Counted from the first letter of the stretch, positions 1 through 8,807 are shown. The stretch: DNA of 64,000 bases from Arsukibacterium tuosuense (GCF_900215315.1 NZ_OBEB01000002.1:248001-312000), one strand, 5' to 3'. Notes: generated by a model not told the origin, from the sequence alone. Numbers and translations are program-made.

Positions 1-475
1 CCGCCCAGTCACTGGCCATTTTCTGACCCAGGCCTTCGATAATCCACATCGCGCCAACCAAATCGACCGGATTGCTCTGGCTGGCCCGGTACATTAAAAA
101 ACCATGCAATGCTTCAGTGCCAATATTACGCGGCGCGCTCTGAATATCCGCCAGGCTGCCACCGGCGGCAACATAGTCTTGTTCCAGCATTTCGTAGTCA
201 CGGTGCTCTTCCCGGGCGTGGCCGATAATGACCGAGCGCACGTCGCTGTAGTCACGGTCGAAACTCGAGGCGCAGCGGCTGATCCAGCGTGAGCCTTCTA
301 TCACCTGCTGGCGCCAGTTCAGCAGTAACTGACAATAATCCGCCTTACTGAACTGGCCCCGCTCTAACCGCTGCAGCAAAGGCACCCGGCCAAGCTGACG
401 CTCAAATTCAAACCAGACCCGCATCAGCGCCTGTAAACACTGCTGGCCCTGCGGGCTTAATACTTGTTCTGTCAT
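1..475 (-). CDS. Haem-oxygenase-like (TenA/iron-containing redox enzyme) protein, 3'-truncated by window edge
   Basis: The frame opens with ATG at 475 and stays open to the window edge, giving about 158 residues. It starts directly after the ketosynthase stop (TGAATG junction), with GGAGG as ribosome binding site inside the upstream gene, so the two are translationally coupled. The visible part is helical and has the segment GHAREEHRDYEMLEQD, followed by WIIEGLGQKMASDW. Acidic and His residues spaced like this are typical of the TenA/haem-oxygenase-like fold that includes non-haem di-iron oxidases such as UndA. The family call rests on this pattern only. The C-terminal half, with further metal ligands, lies outside the window. 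From its context I infer an oxidative step on the product of the neighbouring ketosynthase. TenA-type thiaminase is the main alternative, but no thiamine genes are nearby. Confidence 0.65.
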   Translation of the reverse strand, partial: MTEQVLSPQGQQCLQALMRVWFEFERQLGRVPLLQRLERGQFSKADYCQLLLNWRQQVIEGSRWISRCASSFDRDYSDVRSVIIGHAREEHRDYEMLEQDYVAAGGSLADIQSAPRNIGTEALHGFLMYRASQSNPVDLVGAMWIIEGLGQKMASDWA

Positions 476-1582
476 TCAGGCCTCCACTACAGTCAGTTGC
501 ATATAGGCATTATTAAAGCGGCCACTTTCTGGCACCATGCATAAAATGGTGGCACCGTTTTGATAGTGTTGGCTGCGCCGGAATTCGTCCAGCATAATAA
601 AAATTGAGGCACAGCCGGTATTGCCGCGGCTATACAGATTGCTGTACCACTTGTGTTCGGCGATCCCCACGCCGGCGCGCTGCATCATGTCGAAAATTTT
701 GCCGCGAAAATAATGCGACGAATAATGACAGAGTACATGGTCGACTTTGTCTGGCTGCACCCGGCCTTCGCTGATTAACCGCAAATAGCCATCAACCCCC
801 AGTTTAACGATATTTTCCAGTAGCCGCACATCCTGGCGAATAAGCAGGGCACCGGCGGCTTCAGCTTCGGCATAGGTGGCATAATCCTGCCAGCTGCGGT
901 TTTGCGGGTTGTCGCCCGGGTAGCCGACACTCATACACACCGGGTAGGCATCAGCATGGGAAAAGCTACGGATCCAGTCAATCCGGAAACAGCGGCCGCG
1001 CGGCTGGGTTTCCAGTAGTAGCGCGCCGGCACCGTCTGATAACATCCAGCGTAAAAATTCAGCATTAAAATCCAGCTCACTACCGGCCGCCTCATAGCGG
1101 CTGGCTTTAAACAGCCGTGAGGTTAACTCACTTGCCACTACCAATGCATTGGGTTGCTCACCGGCTAATAGATTGGTAAAGGCGGCTTTTAACGCCATCA
1201 TGCTGCTGGAGCAAATACCGTGGCTGCTATGCAGTTCAATATCGCTCAGGCCAAGTTCAGCCTGCAACATCGAGCCAAAGCCGGGTAACACAATATCGCC
1301 CTGGCTGGTGGCCGCACTAAGCATCTTAATCTGTCGTTTGCCCAGAAAGCTGTTACTTAAGCAGTGTTCGGCCGCGTTCGCAGCCATGCCGGCATTAGAA
1401 ATGGTGGTGTTATGGTTGGCATCGATAGCGTAATGGCGGGTTTTAATGCCATTTGATTGCAAAATCCGTCGCTTTAAACGGCTTGGTTTGCCATGGACTA
1501 ACCCTAACAACGGTTCGATCTGTTCATTATCAATGGGTGGCCCCGGTAAAAAGTGGCCACTACTGGTAATAAACACCGTCAT
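476..1582 (-). CDS. 3-oxoacyl-ACP synthase III (FabH/KAS III)-like condensing enzyme
   Basis: A 368-residue thiolase-fold condensing enzyme. The start is placed at ATG 1582 because it forms an ATGA overlap with the stop of the upstream gene. The longer open frame would add 24 residues inside that gene. The catalytic triad of KAS III enzymes is visible: Cys124 in HGICSSSMMA, a His at 286 or 290 in CHYSSHYF, and Asn321 in SRGNTGCAS. It is therefore probably active in decarboxylative condensation or acyl transfer with a malonyl-ACP-type extender. Length is slightly above FabH (about 320 residues), as in secondary-metabolite and lipid-pathway members. It is not in a fab gene cluster. It lies between a hydroxylase-like membrane protein and a di-iron-like protein, which suggests a dedicated lipid or natural-product pathway rather than housekeeping fatty acid initiation. 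The substrate cannot be read from the sequence. Confidence 0.85.
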   Translation of the reverse strand: MTVFITSSGHFLPGPPIDNEQIEPLLGLVHGKPSRLKRRILQSNGIKTRHYAIDANHNTTISNAGMAANAAEHCLSNSFLGKRQIKMLSAATSQGDIVLPGFGSMLQAELGLSDIELHSSHGICSSSMMALKAAFTNLLAGEQPNALVVASELTSRLFKASRYEAAGSELDFNAEFLRWMLSDGAGALLLETQPRGRCFRIDWIRSFSHADAYPVCMSVGYPGDNPQNRSWQDYATYAEAEAAGALLIRQDVRLLENIVKLGVDGYLRLISEGRVQPDKVDHVLCHYSSHYFRGKIFDMMQRAGVGIAEHKWYSNLYSRGNTGCASIFIMLDEFRRSQHYQNGATILCMVPESGRFNNAYMQLTVVEA

Positions 1583-2151
1583 AATTTTACCTGCGGGTGC
1601 TTTAATGCGGTAAACAAGCAGCGCAGGTTCTCTTCCAGATAAGGTAGCACACAAACTATAACCATAAAGCTCAGGTAATAAGGCAGATAAGTATCGCCGC
1701 CATGGGCGTAAGGCATCCGCTGCAGATAAAATTCACCCTGCCAGTTAAAACTGACCAGTTTAATGAATACCGGATAATTTATAACGATTATCAACAACAA
1801 CATATACATTGGCAGGGTGGCCAGATAATTATGGGCGTGCATTTCCCAGACGCTGATATGACGCTTGGGTGCTGCGTAATGCACGTCGTAATGCGCCACG
1901 GCTTCATGCGCTAACCAGGCCACGATGCAGATCAGCATAATCAGCACATTCACTTTAAAAAGCAGACACAGCAGAATGGGCACTGCCATCTGAATGCCCA
2001 TTAACGAGTGAATAAGCGACTCGCGCAGGCCCGAAGTGTATTCAATCCGGGTAGCCCGGTGGCAGCACCAGTCGATAAAACCGGCAATGCCCCACAGCGG
2101 CAAAAACACATACAGCATAAGCTGAATTAATAACTGGCTGGTTTGCAACAC
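1579..2151 (-). CDS. Histidine-rich integral membrane protein, fatty acid hydroxylase/sterol desaturase-like
   Basis: 190 residues with four or five hydrophobic segments and repeated His motifs: a DWCCHR segment near residue 28, ESLIHS, HEAVAHYDVHY near 85-95 and WEMHAHNYL. Clusters of this type ligate a di-iron centre in the membrane-bound fatty acid hydroxylase/desaturase superfamily. The spacing is not the textbook one, so I call it hydroxylase-like. The first codon is GTG at 2151. AGGAG lies only 4 nt upstream of it, so the adjacent TTG at 2148, with a 7-nt spacing, may be the true start. It is the first gene of a minus-strand operon that continues into the ketosynthase through a 4-nt ATGA overlap. 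It would act in the inner membrane on a lipid or acyl substrate. Confidence 0.5.
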   Translation of the reverse strand: MLQTSQLLIQLMLYVFLPLWGIAGFIDWCCHRATRIEYTSGLRESLIHSLMGIQMAVPILLCLLFKVNVLIMLICIVAWLAHEAVAHYDVHYAAPKRHISVWEMHAHNYLATLPMYMLLLIIVINYPVFIKLVSFNWQGEFYLQRMPYAHGGDTYLPYYLSFMVIVCVLPYLEENLRCLFTALKHPQVKL

Positions 2152-2344
2152 CGCACTCCTGTTGCCGCTAATACTGCCGATTACTATATCTTATGGTTAA
2201 TGGTTTGTAGATTAAAACAATAAAAAACACTGACATATTTCTTGTTCAGATACTGTTCATTAACGTTATATTTATGCATAATTCCTCGCCGTTTTGGGCA
2301 CAAAAATGATAGTGATATAAAAATAACAAAAAGGATTAGTTATC

Positions 2345-4891
2345 TTGTCTAACAATACGTTATGGATTTTACTGGCGCTTACTATAATCATATCGGGTTG
2401 CGGTGGGGGCAGTGGCAGTGATACTGCAGTGGTTGCACAGAATAAAACCCCAAGAGTTTCTGTTGCAAATGTCACTACATATGAAACCGAATTGGTAACT
2501 GTTAACGCTTCAGCAGTTGATGACGATGGTTCTATTGTTCAATATCGTTGGCAGCAAACTGCTGGTGCCATGGTTGCATTGTCAGATACCAGTTCAGCGA
2601 GTATCAGTTTTATTGCGCCAGCAGTCACTGCAGATCAAACTTTAACATTTCAGGTTACCGCTACTGATAATCAGGGTGCGTCTGCAACGGTGGTTGCAAC
2701 AGTGATAGTTAAATTTAACCAGCCACCGTTAATATCGTTGCTGGATACCGAAGCAGATGAACAGTCAACCTCAGAGCTTGCAGCTAACATTACTGATGAT
2801 GGTGTCATTACTGCTATTGCCTGGCTGCAAATTGGCGGTCCTGCCGTTACGCTTGAAGGGGCAGATACGTTAACACTAAGGTTTACCGCACCGGATGTTG
2901 AGCAGCAAACCGCGCTGCGCTTTCGTCTCACTGTAACAGATAATCTGGGCAAATCCTCCAGTGCTGAAGTAACGGTAACAGTGAACCTGGTTGACGTTGT
3001 GTTTAATGTTCAGGGGTTTGTTTCTGATGCGGCAATCAGTTATGCAGAAGTCAGTACCCGAATTGATGGTGTTTGGTATTCCACAACTGCCAATGCCAGC
3101 GGCGAATACAACCTGAACGTTAAATTGACGACGGATGAAAATAGTGAGCTGATAGTGTTACATGCAACATCACCGGACTCGGACATTGTGGTGTTTCAAT
3201 CATTGCTTGGTACAACCCAACAGCTGCTTAGTGCCGCGGGCAATGACAAAACACTGTCAAATAATGAAATGTTTGCTACCAATATCACTAACGTTTCAGC
3301 AGCGCATTACGCCTTGCTGATGCACGCGAATAATGGCGTAGCACCAACCACATCTACTGAATTACAAAATGCTATGCAGGAGATGAATGGTGATTTACTT
3401 ATACCTTTTGCCACGGCGATAAAACTGGTGCTGGATTATTCTGCAGACAACGCCGAGCTGGCGCTGCCAGCACGCTATGCCGATACTGCTGAATGGCTGG
3501 CAGATAGCGCATCTGTCAGGCACTACATTCACCAGGCAAAGCTTAAAGCAAGCGCAGTCTACGACGACGCTGCAGCTGCTATCCTGGCTGACCATAAGTT
3601 GGTAAAGGTGCAGTTAGCACCTGATGATGTGACAGGCCACTATTTTGTTGATCGTACATCAGCTACCAGCAGAGAGGTCTCGCAAATTATCATTCGGGAA
3701 GATAAAACAGGTACCTGGCTGCAAAACAATGCTGGTGGTGATTTTAGCTGGAGTCAGACAAGCGATGGCGTCGTTCTCGATTTTGGTACACCAGGTTTAC
3801 TGCTAGCCAATGAGTCACGCGAAACCCACCTGATGTCTGTAACATTAGCCATAACCAGCCAAACTGCAGACCTTGTTCACTTTGTAGCAAAAAAAATGCT
3901 GGCATCTCCTCATAGTGATAGCTGGGTAACTGACCCTGAAATAACTACAACGATTGTTTCTTTTAAAGCGTTTAAACCCAATGCTTTGATAAACGCTTCT
4001 GACATGCTTGAGCTAAATCAGGTATATACATTGCCATACGCAGGTCGGAATTCCGAGTTTGCGCCTGATTCACTTTTTAACATCGCTACGTTGTTGCATG
4101 CTGCAGAAGTTGAATTTACCGGCAGCGTTGAAGCGGGAGGTGTTGCCTATTTTACAACCGCAGATTACATCTCCCCTGATGGCCTGCTTGCGGAAACCCG
4201 TCCTTATCCATGGCATATTAATGCAGCGGGACAGGTGATTATTGCATTATCAGACTCAGAAGTAGTCGAAATCAGCGTTTTGCCGGTCAGGCTGGTGCAG
4301 GATAATCCTGTCGTCAGCGTCCGTTCACAGATTGGTGGTCAAGGACGGGCAACAACCTATGTCGCGGCAGCGAAGCGTGAACCGCGGTGGTTGGCAGCTT
4401 CAGTGCCAGGTATATATGCTATTCCAGGTGATCCATTAAACGTTACGGACATGTTCTGGCTTGAACTATATGACGATAAAACGGCAATAACAGTATCTAT
4501 TGGTGACACAAATCGAGATGGTGTTATTAGCGACAATGAGATAGCGCAACAACCAGGCTTCTGGCAAATTGATGAGGCCGGTGCTTTGCATGTCAGACGT
4601 TATCGTAGCAATGAAAATAGCCGAATTTGCCAGCCTACCGCTTGGCAGCCTGCACCTGAAGATAGCTGCCAGCTATATAATGACAGAGCAATACACCTTA
4701 ATAACGTGGGCAATCTGACAGCTGAAGATGAGCAGGATCTGTCGATAGTTATAGATCATCGTTTTTATGACAGTTTTAACCGCGGAGGCACCACAGGCAA
4801 CCCGCAGCTTGGATTCGATCTGCTGTCATGGGCAAGTCGCTACAATATCATCTGGAAAAAGGTTCCTGTGAGGCCAATCTCGCTCAATTAA
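2345..4891 (+). CDS. Large surface/periplasmic lipoprotein with two PKD/REJ-like domains and an EF-hand loop
   Basis: 848 residues starting at TTG 2345, preceded by AAGGA with a 9-nt spacing; no ATG nearby fits better. A lipoprotein signal peptide ends in IISGC (Cys19) and is followed by a Gly/Ser linker, so the protein is lipid-anchored. Residues about 35-122 and 123-215 form two immunoglobulin-like repeats with the VDDDGSIVQYRW and VTATDNQG signatures of PKD/K319-like domains. A carboxypeptidase-regulatory-like strand region follows near 220-260. Residues 721-732 (DTNRDGVISDNE) match a complete EF-hand or dockerin-type calcium loop. No catalytic motif is recognised. Its base composition is more AT-rich than its neighbours. 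A cell-surface adhesion or binding role is inference. A strong hairpin terminator follows. Confidence 0.75.
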   Translation: MSNNTLWILLALTIIISGCGGGSGSDTAVVAQNKTPRVSVANVTTYETELVTVNASAVDDDGSIVQYRWQQTAGAMVALSDTSSASISFIAPAVTADQTLTFQVTATDNQGASATVVATVIVKFNQPPLISLLDTEADEQSTSELAANITDDGVITAIAWLQIGGPAVTLEGADTLTLRFTAPDVEQQTALRFRLTVTDNLGKSSSAEVTVTVNLVDVVFNVQGFVSDAAISYAEVSTRIDGVWYSTTANASGEYNLNVKLTTDENSELIVLHATSPDSDIVVFQSLLGTTQQLLSAAGNDKTLSNNEMFATNITNVSAAHYALLMHANNGVAPTTSTELQNAMQEMNGDLLIPFATAIKLVLDYSADNAELALPARYADTAEWLADSASVRHYIHQAKLKASAVYDDAAAAILADHKLVKVQLAPDDVTGHYFVDRTSATSREVSQIIIREDKTGTWLQNNAGGDFSWSQTSDGVVLDFGTPGLLLANESRETHLMSVTLAITSQTADLVHFVAKKMLASPHSDSWVTDPEITTTIVSFKAFKPNALINASDMLELNQVYTLPYAGRNSEFAPDSLFNIATLLHAAEVEFTGSVEAGGVAYFTTADYISPDGLLAETRPYPWHINAAGQVIIALSDSEVVEISVLPVRLVQDNPVVSVRSQIGGQGRATTYVAAAKREPRWLAASVPGIYAIPGDPLNVTDMFWLELYDDKTAITVSIGDTNRDGVISDNEIAQQPGFWQIDEAGALHVRRYRSNENSRICQPTAWQPAPEDSCQLYNDRAIHLNNVGNLTAEDEQDLSIVIDHRFYDSFNRGGTTGNPQLGFDLLSWASRYNIIWKKVPVRPISLN

Positions 4892-4908
4892 AAGGTCAAT
4901 TTGTTGTA

Positions 4909-4930
4909 AAAGGGCTGATCTCAGCCCTTT
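4909..4930. terminator. Bidirectional rho-independent terminator
   Basis: The 10-bp arms AAAGGGCTGA (4909-4918) and TCAGCCCTTT (4921-4930) lie between the convergent lipoprotein and permease genes. The right arm overlaps the permease stop codon by 2 bases. Short T-rich tracts follow on both strands. Confidence 0.75.
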
Positions 4931-6239
4931 ATCTTTTCGCCTGCCAGCGGGCCAGGAAATACAGTGCTGTTCCCAGCAGCACAAATAAGGTGGTTGCCAG
5001 CACAGACGATAAACTTACCTGCAGTGCCAGCCAGCCACAGGCAGCGAGTCCCAGCACCGGTATGCTGTAGCCAAGTGGCAGCACAAAGCTGTCGCTGGCG
5101 GCCAGCTTTGGCCGCAGTACCGGCACCGCGGCGCAGGTAAGACCATACAATAACAGGCGGGATACCACGGTAGCCGCTGCCAGCCACAAAAAAGAGCCAT
5201 ACAAGGTTAGCAGCAGCGCCAGCACTCCAAAAAATACAATAGAATTTGCCGGGGTTAAAAATCGTGGTTGCACCGCAGCAAACCAGCGCGGCAGGCTGCC
5301 ATCTTCGGCTAAAGCGAAGCTGGCGCGGGGAGTAGAAAATATGGCACCCAGCAGGTTAGCTGCGACCGAGGCCACCACACCGAGCATCAGTACTACCGCA
5401 CCCGCCGTGCCAAACAAGCTGGCGGCAACATCCAGCAACGGATTGGCAGAGCTGGCAATATCAGGTACCGCCGCGACACTGACCAGCTGAATACCGATAT
5501 ACAGCAAGGTTACTAACAGCAATCCCAGGATCAACGCCCGGGGCATATCCCGCGCCGGGTTTTTTGCCTCACCGGCCGGTACCACCACCGACTCAAAGCC
5601 TACAAAGGCATAAATCAGCAATAAGGTCGCGGCGCCAATATTATGCGGACTGTTAAATACCGTCGCCGGATTAAAGCCTGGCAACACCTGACCACCTAAA
5701 TAAGCTGCGCCGGCAACAACCAACAGGATCAATACGGCAAACTTAATAACGGTTAACAAGGCTAACGAGCGCATGGCGCGTACTGAGCCGACAACATTAA
5801 TAAAAGTCAGGCTGGCGATAATGACACTGAGCAATATGCTGCGGTTGATGCCGGCAGTTGCCGCCGGCCAGAAATAGCCAATACTGTCGACCAGTAACAC
5901 GGTATTGGCGGCAAAAGAGACTAAGCGGGCGATGTAATACAGCCAGCCGGCCTGAAAGCCGATAAAAGGCCCAAAAGCCGCAGTCCCATAACGTACCGGA
6001 CCACCACTACCCCGGAAATAACTGGCCAGCTCGGCCATACACAGCAGAATAGGTAAGATCAGCAAAGCACAAAACAGATAAATCAATGGGCTATACTCGC
6101 CGGCTAATTTAGCTGCGCCGCCCGGCAAGCCGAAAATGCCAGCGCCAATTAAGCCGTTAACCACCAGCAGCCACAGCCCGAATAACCCCAGATGGCGGGG
6201 CAACACGCTTTCATTTGTTAGCATTTTGGGATCAGACAT
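4929..6239 (-). CDS. APC-superfamily amino acid permease
   Basis: 436 residues from ATG 6239. The open frame extends 33 codons further, but the extension is basic and not family-like. About 12 hydrophobic segments are present. The first contains NGLIGAGIFGLPGG, the glycine-rich unwound TM1 motif of amino acid-polyamine-organocation carriers. The segment VGFESVVVPAGEAKNPARD in the middle is the typical TM6-loop signature. It should be a proton-coupled amino acid importer or exchanger in the inner membrane. The substrate is not assignable. No convincing Shine-Dalgarno sequence precedes the start. It is monocistronic and converges with the lipoprotein gene; the palindrome 71 bp upstream is oriented for the opposite gene. 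Confidence 0.85.
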   Translation of the reverse strand: MSDPKMLTNESVLPRHLGLFGLWLLVVNGLIGAGIFGLPGGAAKLAGEYSPLIYLFCALLILPILLCMAELASYFRGSGGPVRYGTAAFGPFIGFQAGWLYYIARLVSFAANTVLLVDSIGYFWPAATAGINRSILLSVIIASLTFINVVGSVRAMRSLALLTVIKFAVLILLVVAGAAYLGGQVLPGFNPATVFNSPHNIGAATLLLIYAFVGFESVVVPAGEAKNPARDMPRALILGLLLVTLLYIGIQLVSVAAVPDIASSANPLLDVAASLFGTAGAVVLMLGVVASVAANLLGAIFSTPRASFALAEDGSLPRWFAAVQPRFLTPANSIVFFGVLALLLTLYGSFLWLAAATVVSRLLLYGLTCAAVPVLRPKLAASDSFVLPLGYSIPVLGLAACGWLALQVSLSSVLATTLFVLLGTALYFLARWQAKR

Positions 6240-6309
6240 TGCAGTTATCTGTTGTGGCCGGGAACTTACTATAAGCTGAAACCGGAATTGTTGCATCTTA
6301 TCCATCTTA

Positions 6310-6352
6310 TGCGCGCTAACGCACCGACGATGTAACAAAGCGAGCTTATAGT
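6310..6352 (+). promoter_or_regulatory. Crp-type palindrome plus -10 element upstream of the diguanylate cyclase
   Basis: TGCGCGCTAACGCACC at 6310-6325 matches the island consensus TGTGCG-N4-CGCACA with one mismatch in each arm. TATAGT at 6347-6352 is a good -10 hexamer. If +1 is 6359, the palindrome centre lies at -41.5, which is class II activator geometry. No matching -10 exists toward the permease. Confidence 0.65.
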
Positions 6353-6436
6353 TAACTTATTATCTGTGGTTAGCCGTGCAAACAGGCAAATAAAAGTTAA
6401 CAGCCCGCTGCTACGGGTTACCTGAAGGAGGATTTT

Positions 6437-7159
6437 ATGAATGAGCCAATGCATCCCAACCCGGAAATATTACGAAATTCAGTACTTAAACTGTATTTTG
6501 ATGCCCAGGGTGCCGAACTGATACGATTACGCTGCGAGTTTTTGTTACAACATAATATCTGGTACCAGCGTCAACAGGAAATCCTGCGCGATAATCAGGT
6601 GTTATCGGTCGCCTTGCTGCATGCCAGTGCAATAAACAGCAGCACGGTAGCGCAGTTAGATCAATTAACTCATGACAGCCAGTGCGATACGCTAACCCAG
6701 ACCCTTAACCGCAGCATTATGCTGGATCGGATTGAGCAGGCAATCAGTTTGTCGAAGCGGAAGCAACGCACCTTTGCCCTGTTGTTTATCGACCTTAATA
6801 ATTTTAAACCCATTAATGATCAATACGGCCATGCTGCCGGCGATGCAATTTTGCAGCAGGTCAGCAGCCGGTTGCAACATGCGATACGCGACAGTGACGC
6901 GGTAAGCCGCCATGGTGGCGATGAATTTCTGTTGCTATTAAATGATGTCAACCATCCACAGGACGCTGGTTTGTTTGCCGGAAAGCTGGAACAGTTACTG
7001 GCCGAACCTTATCACCTTGCGACCGGCGAGGTTTCACTTTCAGCAAGTATTGGCATTGCCCAGTTCCCTGCTGATGCCGATACCGCCATGGCACTGATTA
7101 ACCATGCCGATGCTGCCATGTACCGGGTAAAGCAAAAAGGCGGCGCCAGCGCACGCTAG
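6437..7159 (+). CDS. Diguanylate cyclase (GGDEF domain protein)
   Basis: 240 residues; ATG 6437 has the strong site GAAGGAGG. An N-terminal region of about 80 residues, helical and without a recognised sensor, is followed by a complete GGDEF domain (about 85-238). The active-site loop GGDEF is at residues 160-164. An RxxD inhibitory site (R151-D154) stands five residues before it. DTLTQTLNR near the domain start is also canonical. The protein should make cyclic di-GMP from two GTP, with product feedback inhibition. It has no transmembrane segment, so it is cytosolic. It opens the island controlled by the repeated Crp-type palindrome. A second, degenerate GGDEF protein closes that island. Confidence 0.93.
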   Translation: MNEPMHPNPEILRNSVLKLYFDAQGAELIRLRCEFLLQHNIWYQRQQEILRDNQVLSVALLHASAINSSTVAQLDQLTHDSQCDTLTQTLNRSIMLDRIEQAISLSKRKQRTFALLFIDLNNFKPINDQYGHAAGDAILQQVSSRLQHAIRDSDAVSRHGGDEFLLLLNDVNHPQDAGLFAGKLEQLLAEPYHLATGEVSLSASIGIAQFPADADTAMALINHADAAMYRVKQKGGASAR

Positions 7160-7199
7160 TTAATGGCTGGCTTAGTTGTTGCAAAAATACCCGTGACTA

Positions 7200-7242
7200 A
7201 GCGCGCCAGCGTACAGATAAGCTTGTCGGACAAGATGATAAT
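7200..7242 (+). promoter_or_regulatory. Crp-type palindrome plus -10 element upstream of the DUF4398/OmpA pair
   Basis: AGCGCGCCAGCGTACA at 7200-7215 matches 12 of 16 positions of the island consensus. GATAAT at 7237-7242 is a -10 hexamer. The predicted +1 is 7249, so the palindrome centre is at -41.5. This is weaker than the other sites by sequence but has identical geometry. Confidence 0.5.
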
Positions 7243-7286
7243 GGCGCAGGGTGCACCGATGCGCAGCCGACCAGCAGGAGCTACAG

Positions 7287-7727
7287 ATGAATACCCCTAT
7301 TCTTAACCAATCGTCAATTATGCCCAACTTGATAGCCAGGCCTCTATGCAGGCTATCTAAGGGCGCTATCGTACTGGCCAGTATGGTTGTTTTACTGGCT
7401 GGCTGTGCTGCGGCACCGCTGCCACCGTCTGTTGAATTGCAGAACGCTGAGCGGGCGATCAGCAGTGCGGAACAAGCCCAGGTTACCCGCTATACCAGTA
7501 CTGAACTCAATACCGCCCGCACCGAGCTGGCAGCGGCGCGCAGCGCCCTGTTAGCGGAAAATATGTTGCAGGCAGAACGACTGGCAGTGCAGGCCGGGCT
7601 TAGCGCCGAGCTGGCAATGGTTAAAGCCGAATTGTTAAAAGCCCGGGCAGTTAATACCGATATGCAACAAAGTATTGACGCCTTGCAGCAGGAAGCGCAG
7701 CGCAATCTGTCAGGAGTAAAACCATGA
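7287..7727 (+). CDS. DUF4398-type lipoprotein
   Basis: 146 residues from ATG 7287, preceded by AGGAG. A signal peptide with an unusually long n-region ends in the lipobox LLAGC (Cys40). The mature part is a short helical domain rich in Ala and Glu (NAERAISSAEQAQ, then ELNTARTELAAARSALLAENMLQAERLAVQAGLSAELAMVKAE split over two helices). This is typical of DUF4398, an outer-membrane-anchored family of unknown function. The stop overlaps the next start as ATGA, so the two lipoproteins are made together. The two genes share the same kind of N-terminal domain, consistent with a structural or stress role at the outer membrane and with hetero-association of the two products. That association is inference. 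Confidence 0.8.
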   Translation: MNTPILNQSSIMPNLIARPLCRLSKGAIVLASMVVLLAGCAAAPLPPSVELQNAERAISSAEQAQVTRYTSTELNTARTELAAARSALLAENMLQAERLAVQAGLSAELAMVKAELLKARAVNTDMQQSIDALQQEAQRNLSGVKP

Positions 7728-8686
7728 ACAGTATAAAACCTTATACCAGAAATTTGCTTAGCGTAACGCTGGCGGCAATATTCGCAGTCGGTTGCGCTTC
7801 AGCCCCGCAAGCCCCGGCAGGCTCTGCAGAAGTGCGCTCGCAGCTTAACCGGCTGCAGGCCGACCCACAACTGGCGGTGCTGGCGCCGCTAGCAATTAAA
7901 GACGCTGAGCAGGCAGTCAGGCTGGCAGAGCAACCAGATAATGATAGCGGACTTACCGCTCACCGCCTGATAGTGGCTGAGCGTAAAGTTGTTATTGCCC
8001 TAAGCCTGGCACAAACCCGTCAGCTAGAGTTACAACGGGCAGAGTTGAGTCAGCAACGTGATGATGTGCGCCTTAACGCCCGCACCCGCGAAGCTGCCAG
8101 TGCCCGAGCGGATGCCAATGCCGCCCGTGAAGATGCTATCGGTGCCCGCAGTGAAGCTGAACAGGCCAGAGAGCAAAGTTTACTGGCTGCCGGCCGGGAA
8201 GATCAGGCATTAACAGCTGCTGCCAGGGCCAGGGATGACGCCCGTGCTGCCCGCGAGCAAGCTGAGCAATCAGCAGCAACCGCTGGCGAGTTACGCGCCC
8301 AGGTGGCTGAACTTAATGCCCGGCCAACTGATCGCGGTCTGGTAGTGACCCTGGGCGATGTATTGTTTAATACCGGCCAGGCAAACCTGAAAGTATCCAG
8401 TAGCAACCACTTAGAAAAACTGGCCGGTTTTTTAACCGAGCATCCCGAGCGGACAGCGCTGATTGAGGGCCATACTGATAATGTCGGTTCTGCCGCGTCG
8501 AATGTACTGTTATCGCAGCGCCGGGCCGAGGCGGTAAAAACCTTTCTGACTGCGCAAGGAGTTGCCCTTAGCAGGCTTACGACGGTTGGCAAAGGGTTAG
8601 ATATGCCCCTGGCCAGCAATAGCACGGCAGAGGGCCGGGCACAGAACAGACGGGTAGAAGTAATTATTGCAAACCCGGACCAGTAA
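7724..8686 (+). CDS. DUF4398 + OmpA-family peptidoglycan-binding lipoprotein
   Basis: 320 residues, starting in the ATGA overlap with the upstream gene. The lipobox is FAVGC (Cys24). Residues about 30-100 repeat the DUF4398-like helical domain. Residues about 100-195 are an Ala/Arg/Glu-rich coiled coil with repeating ARADANAAREDA-type heptads. Residues about 205-318 are an OmpA C-terminal domain with LFNTGQANLK, EGHTDNVGSAASN and AQNRRVEV, the residues that hold meso-diaminopimelate in peptidoglycan. The protein should bridge the outer membrane (lipid anchor) and the cell wall, with the coiled coil as spacer. It is co-transcribed with the DUF4398 lipoprotein. Confidence 0.88.
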   Translation: MNSIKPYTRNLLSVTLAAIFAVGCASAPQAPAGSAEVRSQLNRLQADPQLAVLAPLAIKDAEQAVRLAEQPDNDSGLTAHRLIVAERKVVIALSLAQTRQLELQRAELSQQRDDVRLNARTREAASARADANAAREDAIGARSEAEQAREQSLLAAGREDQALTAAARARDDARAAREQAEQSAATAGELRAQVAELNARPTDRGLVVTLGDVLFNTGQANLKVSSSNHLEKLAGFLTEHPERTALIEGHTDNVGSAASNVLLSQRRAEAVKTFLTAQGVALSRLTTVGKGLDMPLASNSTAEGRAQNRRVEVIIANPDQ

Positions 8687-8763
8687 ATCCTGCTCTGTTC
8701 TAACTGGTTTATGCTGTCAGCTCTGTGCTATCAGATTTGTACTAGCAGCTCTGCGTTAACAAG

Positions 8764-8807
8764 CGCAGCGCAGCGGGCAGGCCGACCAGCGCAGATATAC
8801 TATACTT
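8764..8807 (+). promoter_or_regulatory. Putative sigma-S-like promoter with degenerate Crp-type half site
   Basis: CTATACTT at 8800-8807 resembles an extended stationary-phase (sigma-S) -10 element. With +1 near 8813, a 16-mer at 8764-8779 would be centred at -41.5. Only its right half (CAGCGGGCA) resembles the island consensus, with 8 of 16 matches overall. The site is tentative. Confidence 0.35.

Noticed and set aside
4828-5070. 80-residue plus-strand open frame at the end of the large lipoprotein gene
   Set aside because: Overlaps the lipoprotein, the terminator and the permease on the opposite strand.
8203-8625. 140-residue open frame on the minus strand inside the OmpA lipoprotein gene
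   Set aside because: It is a shadow of the strongly coding plus-strand frame, with no ribosome binding site and no family-like features.
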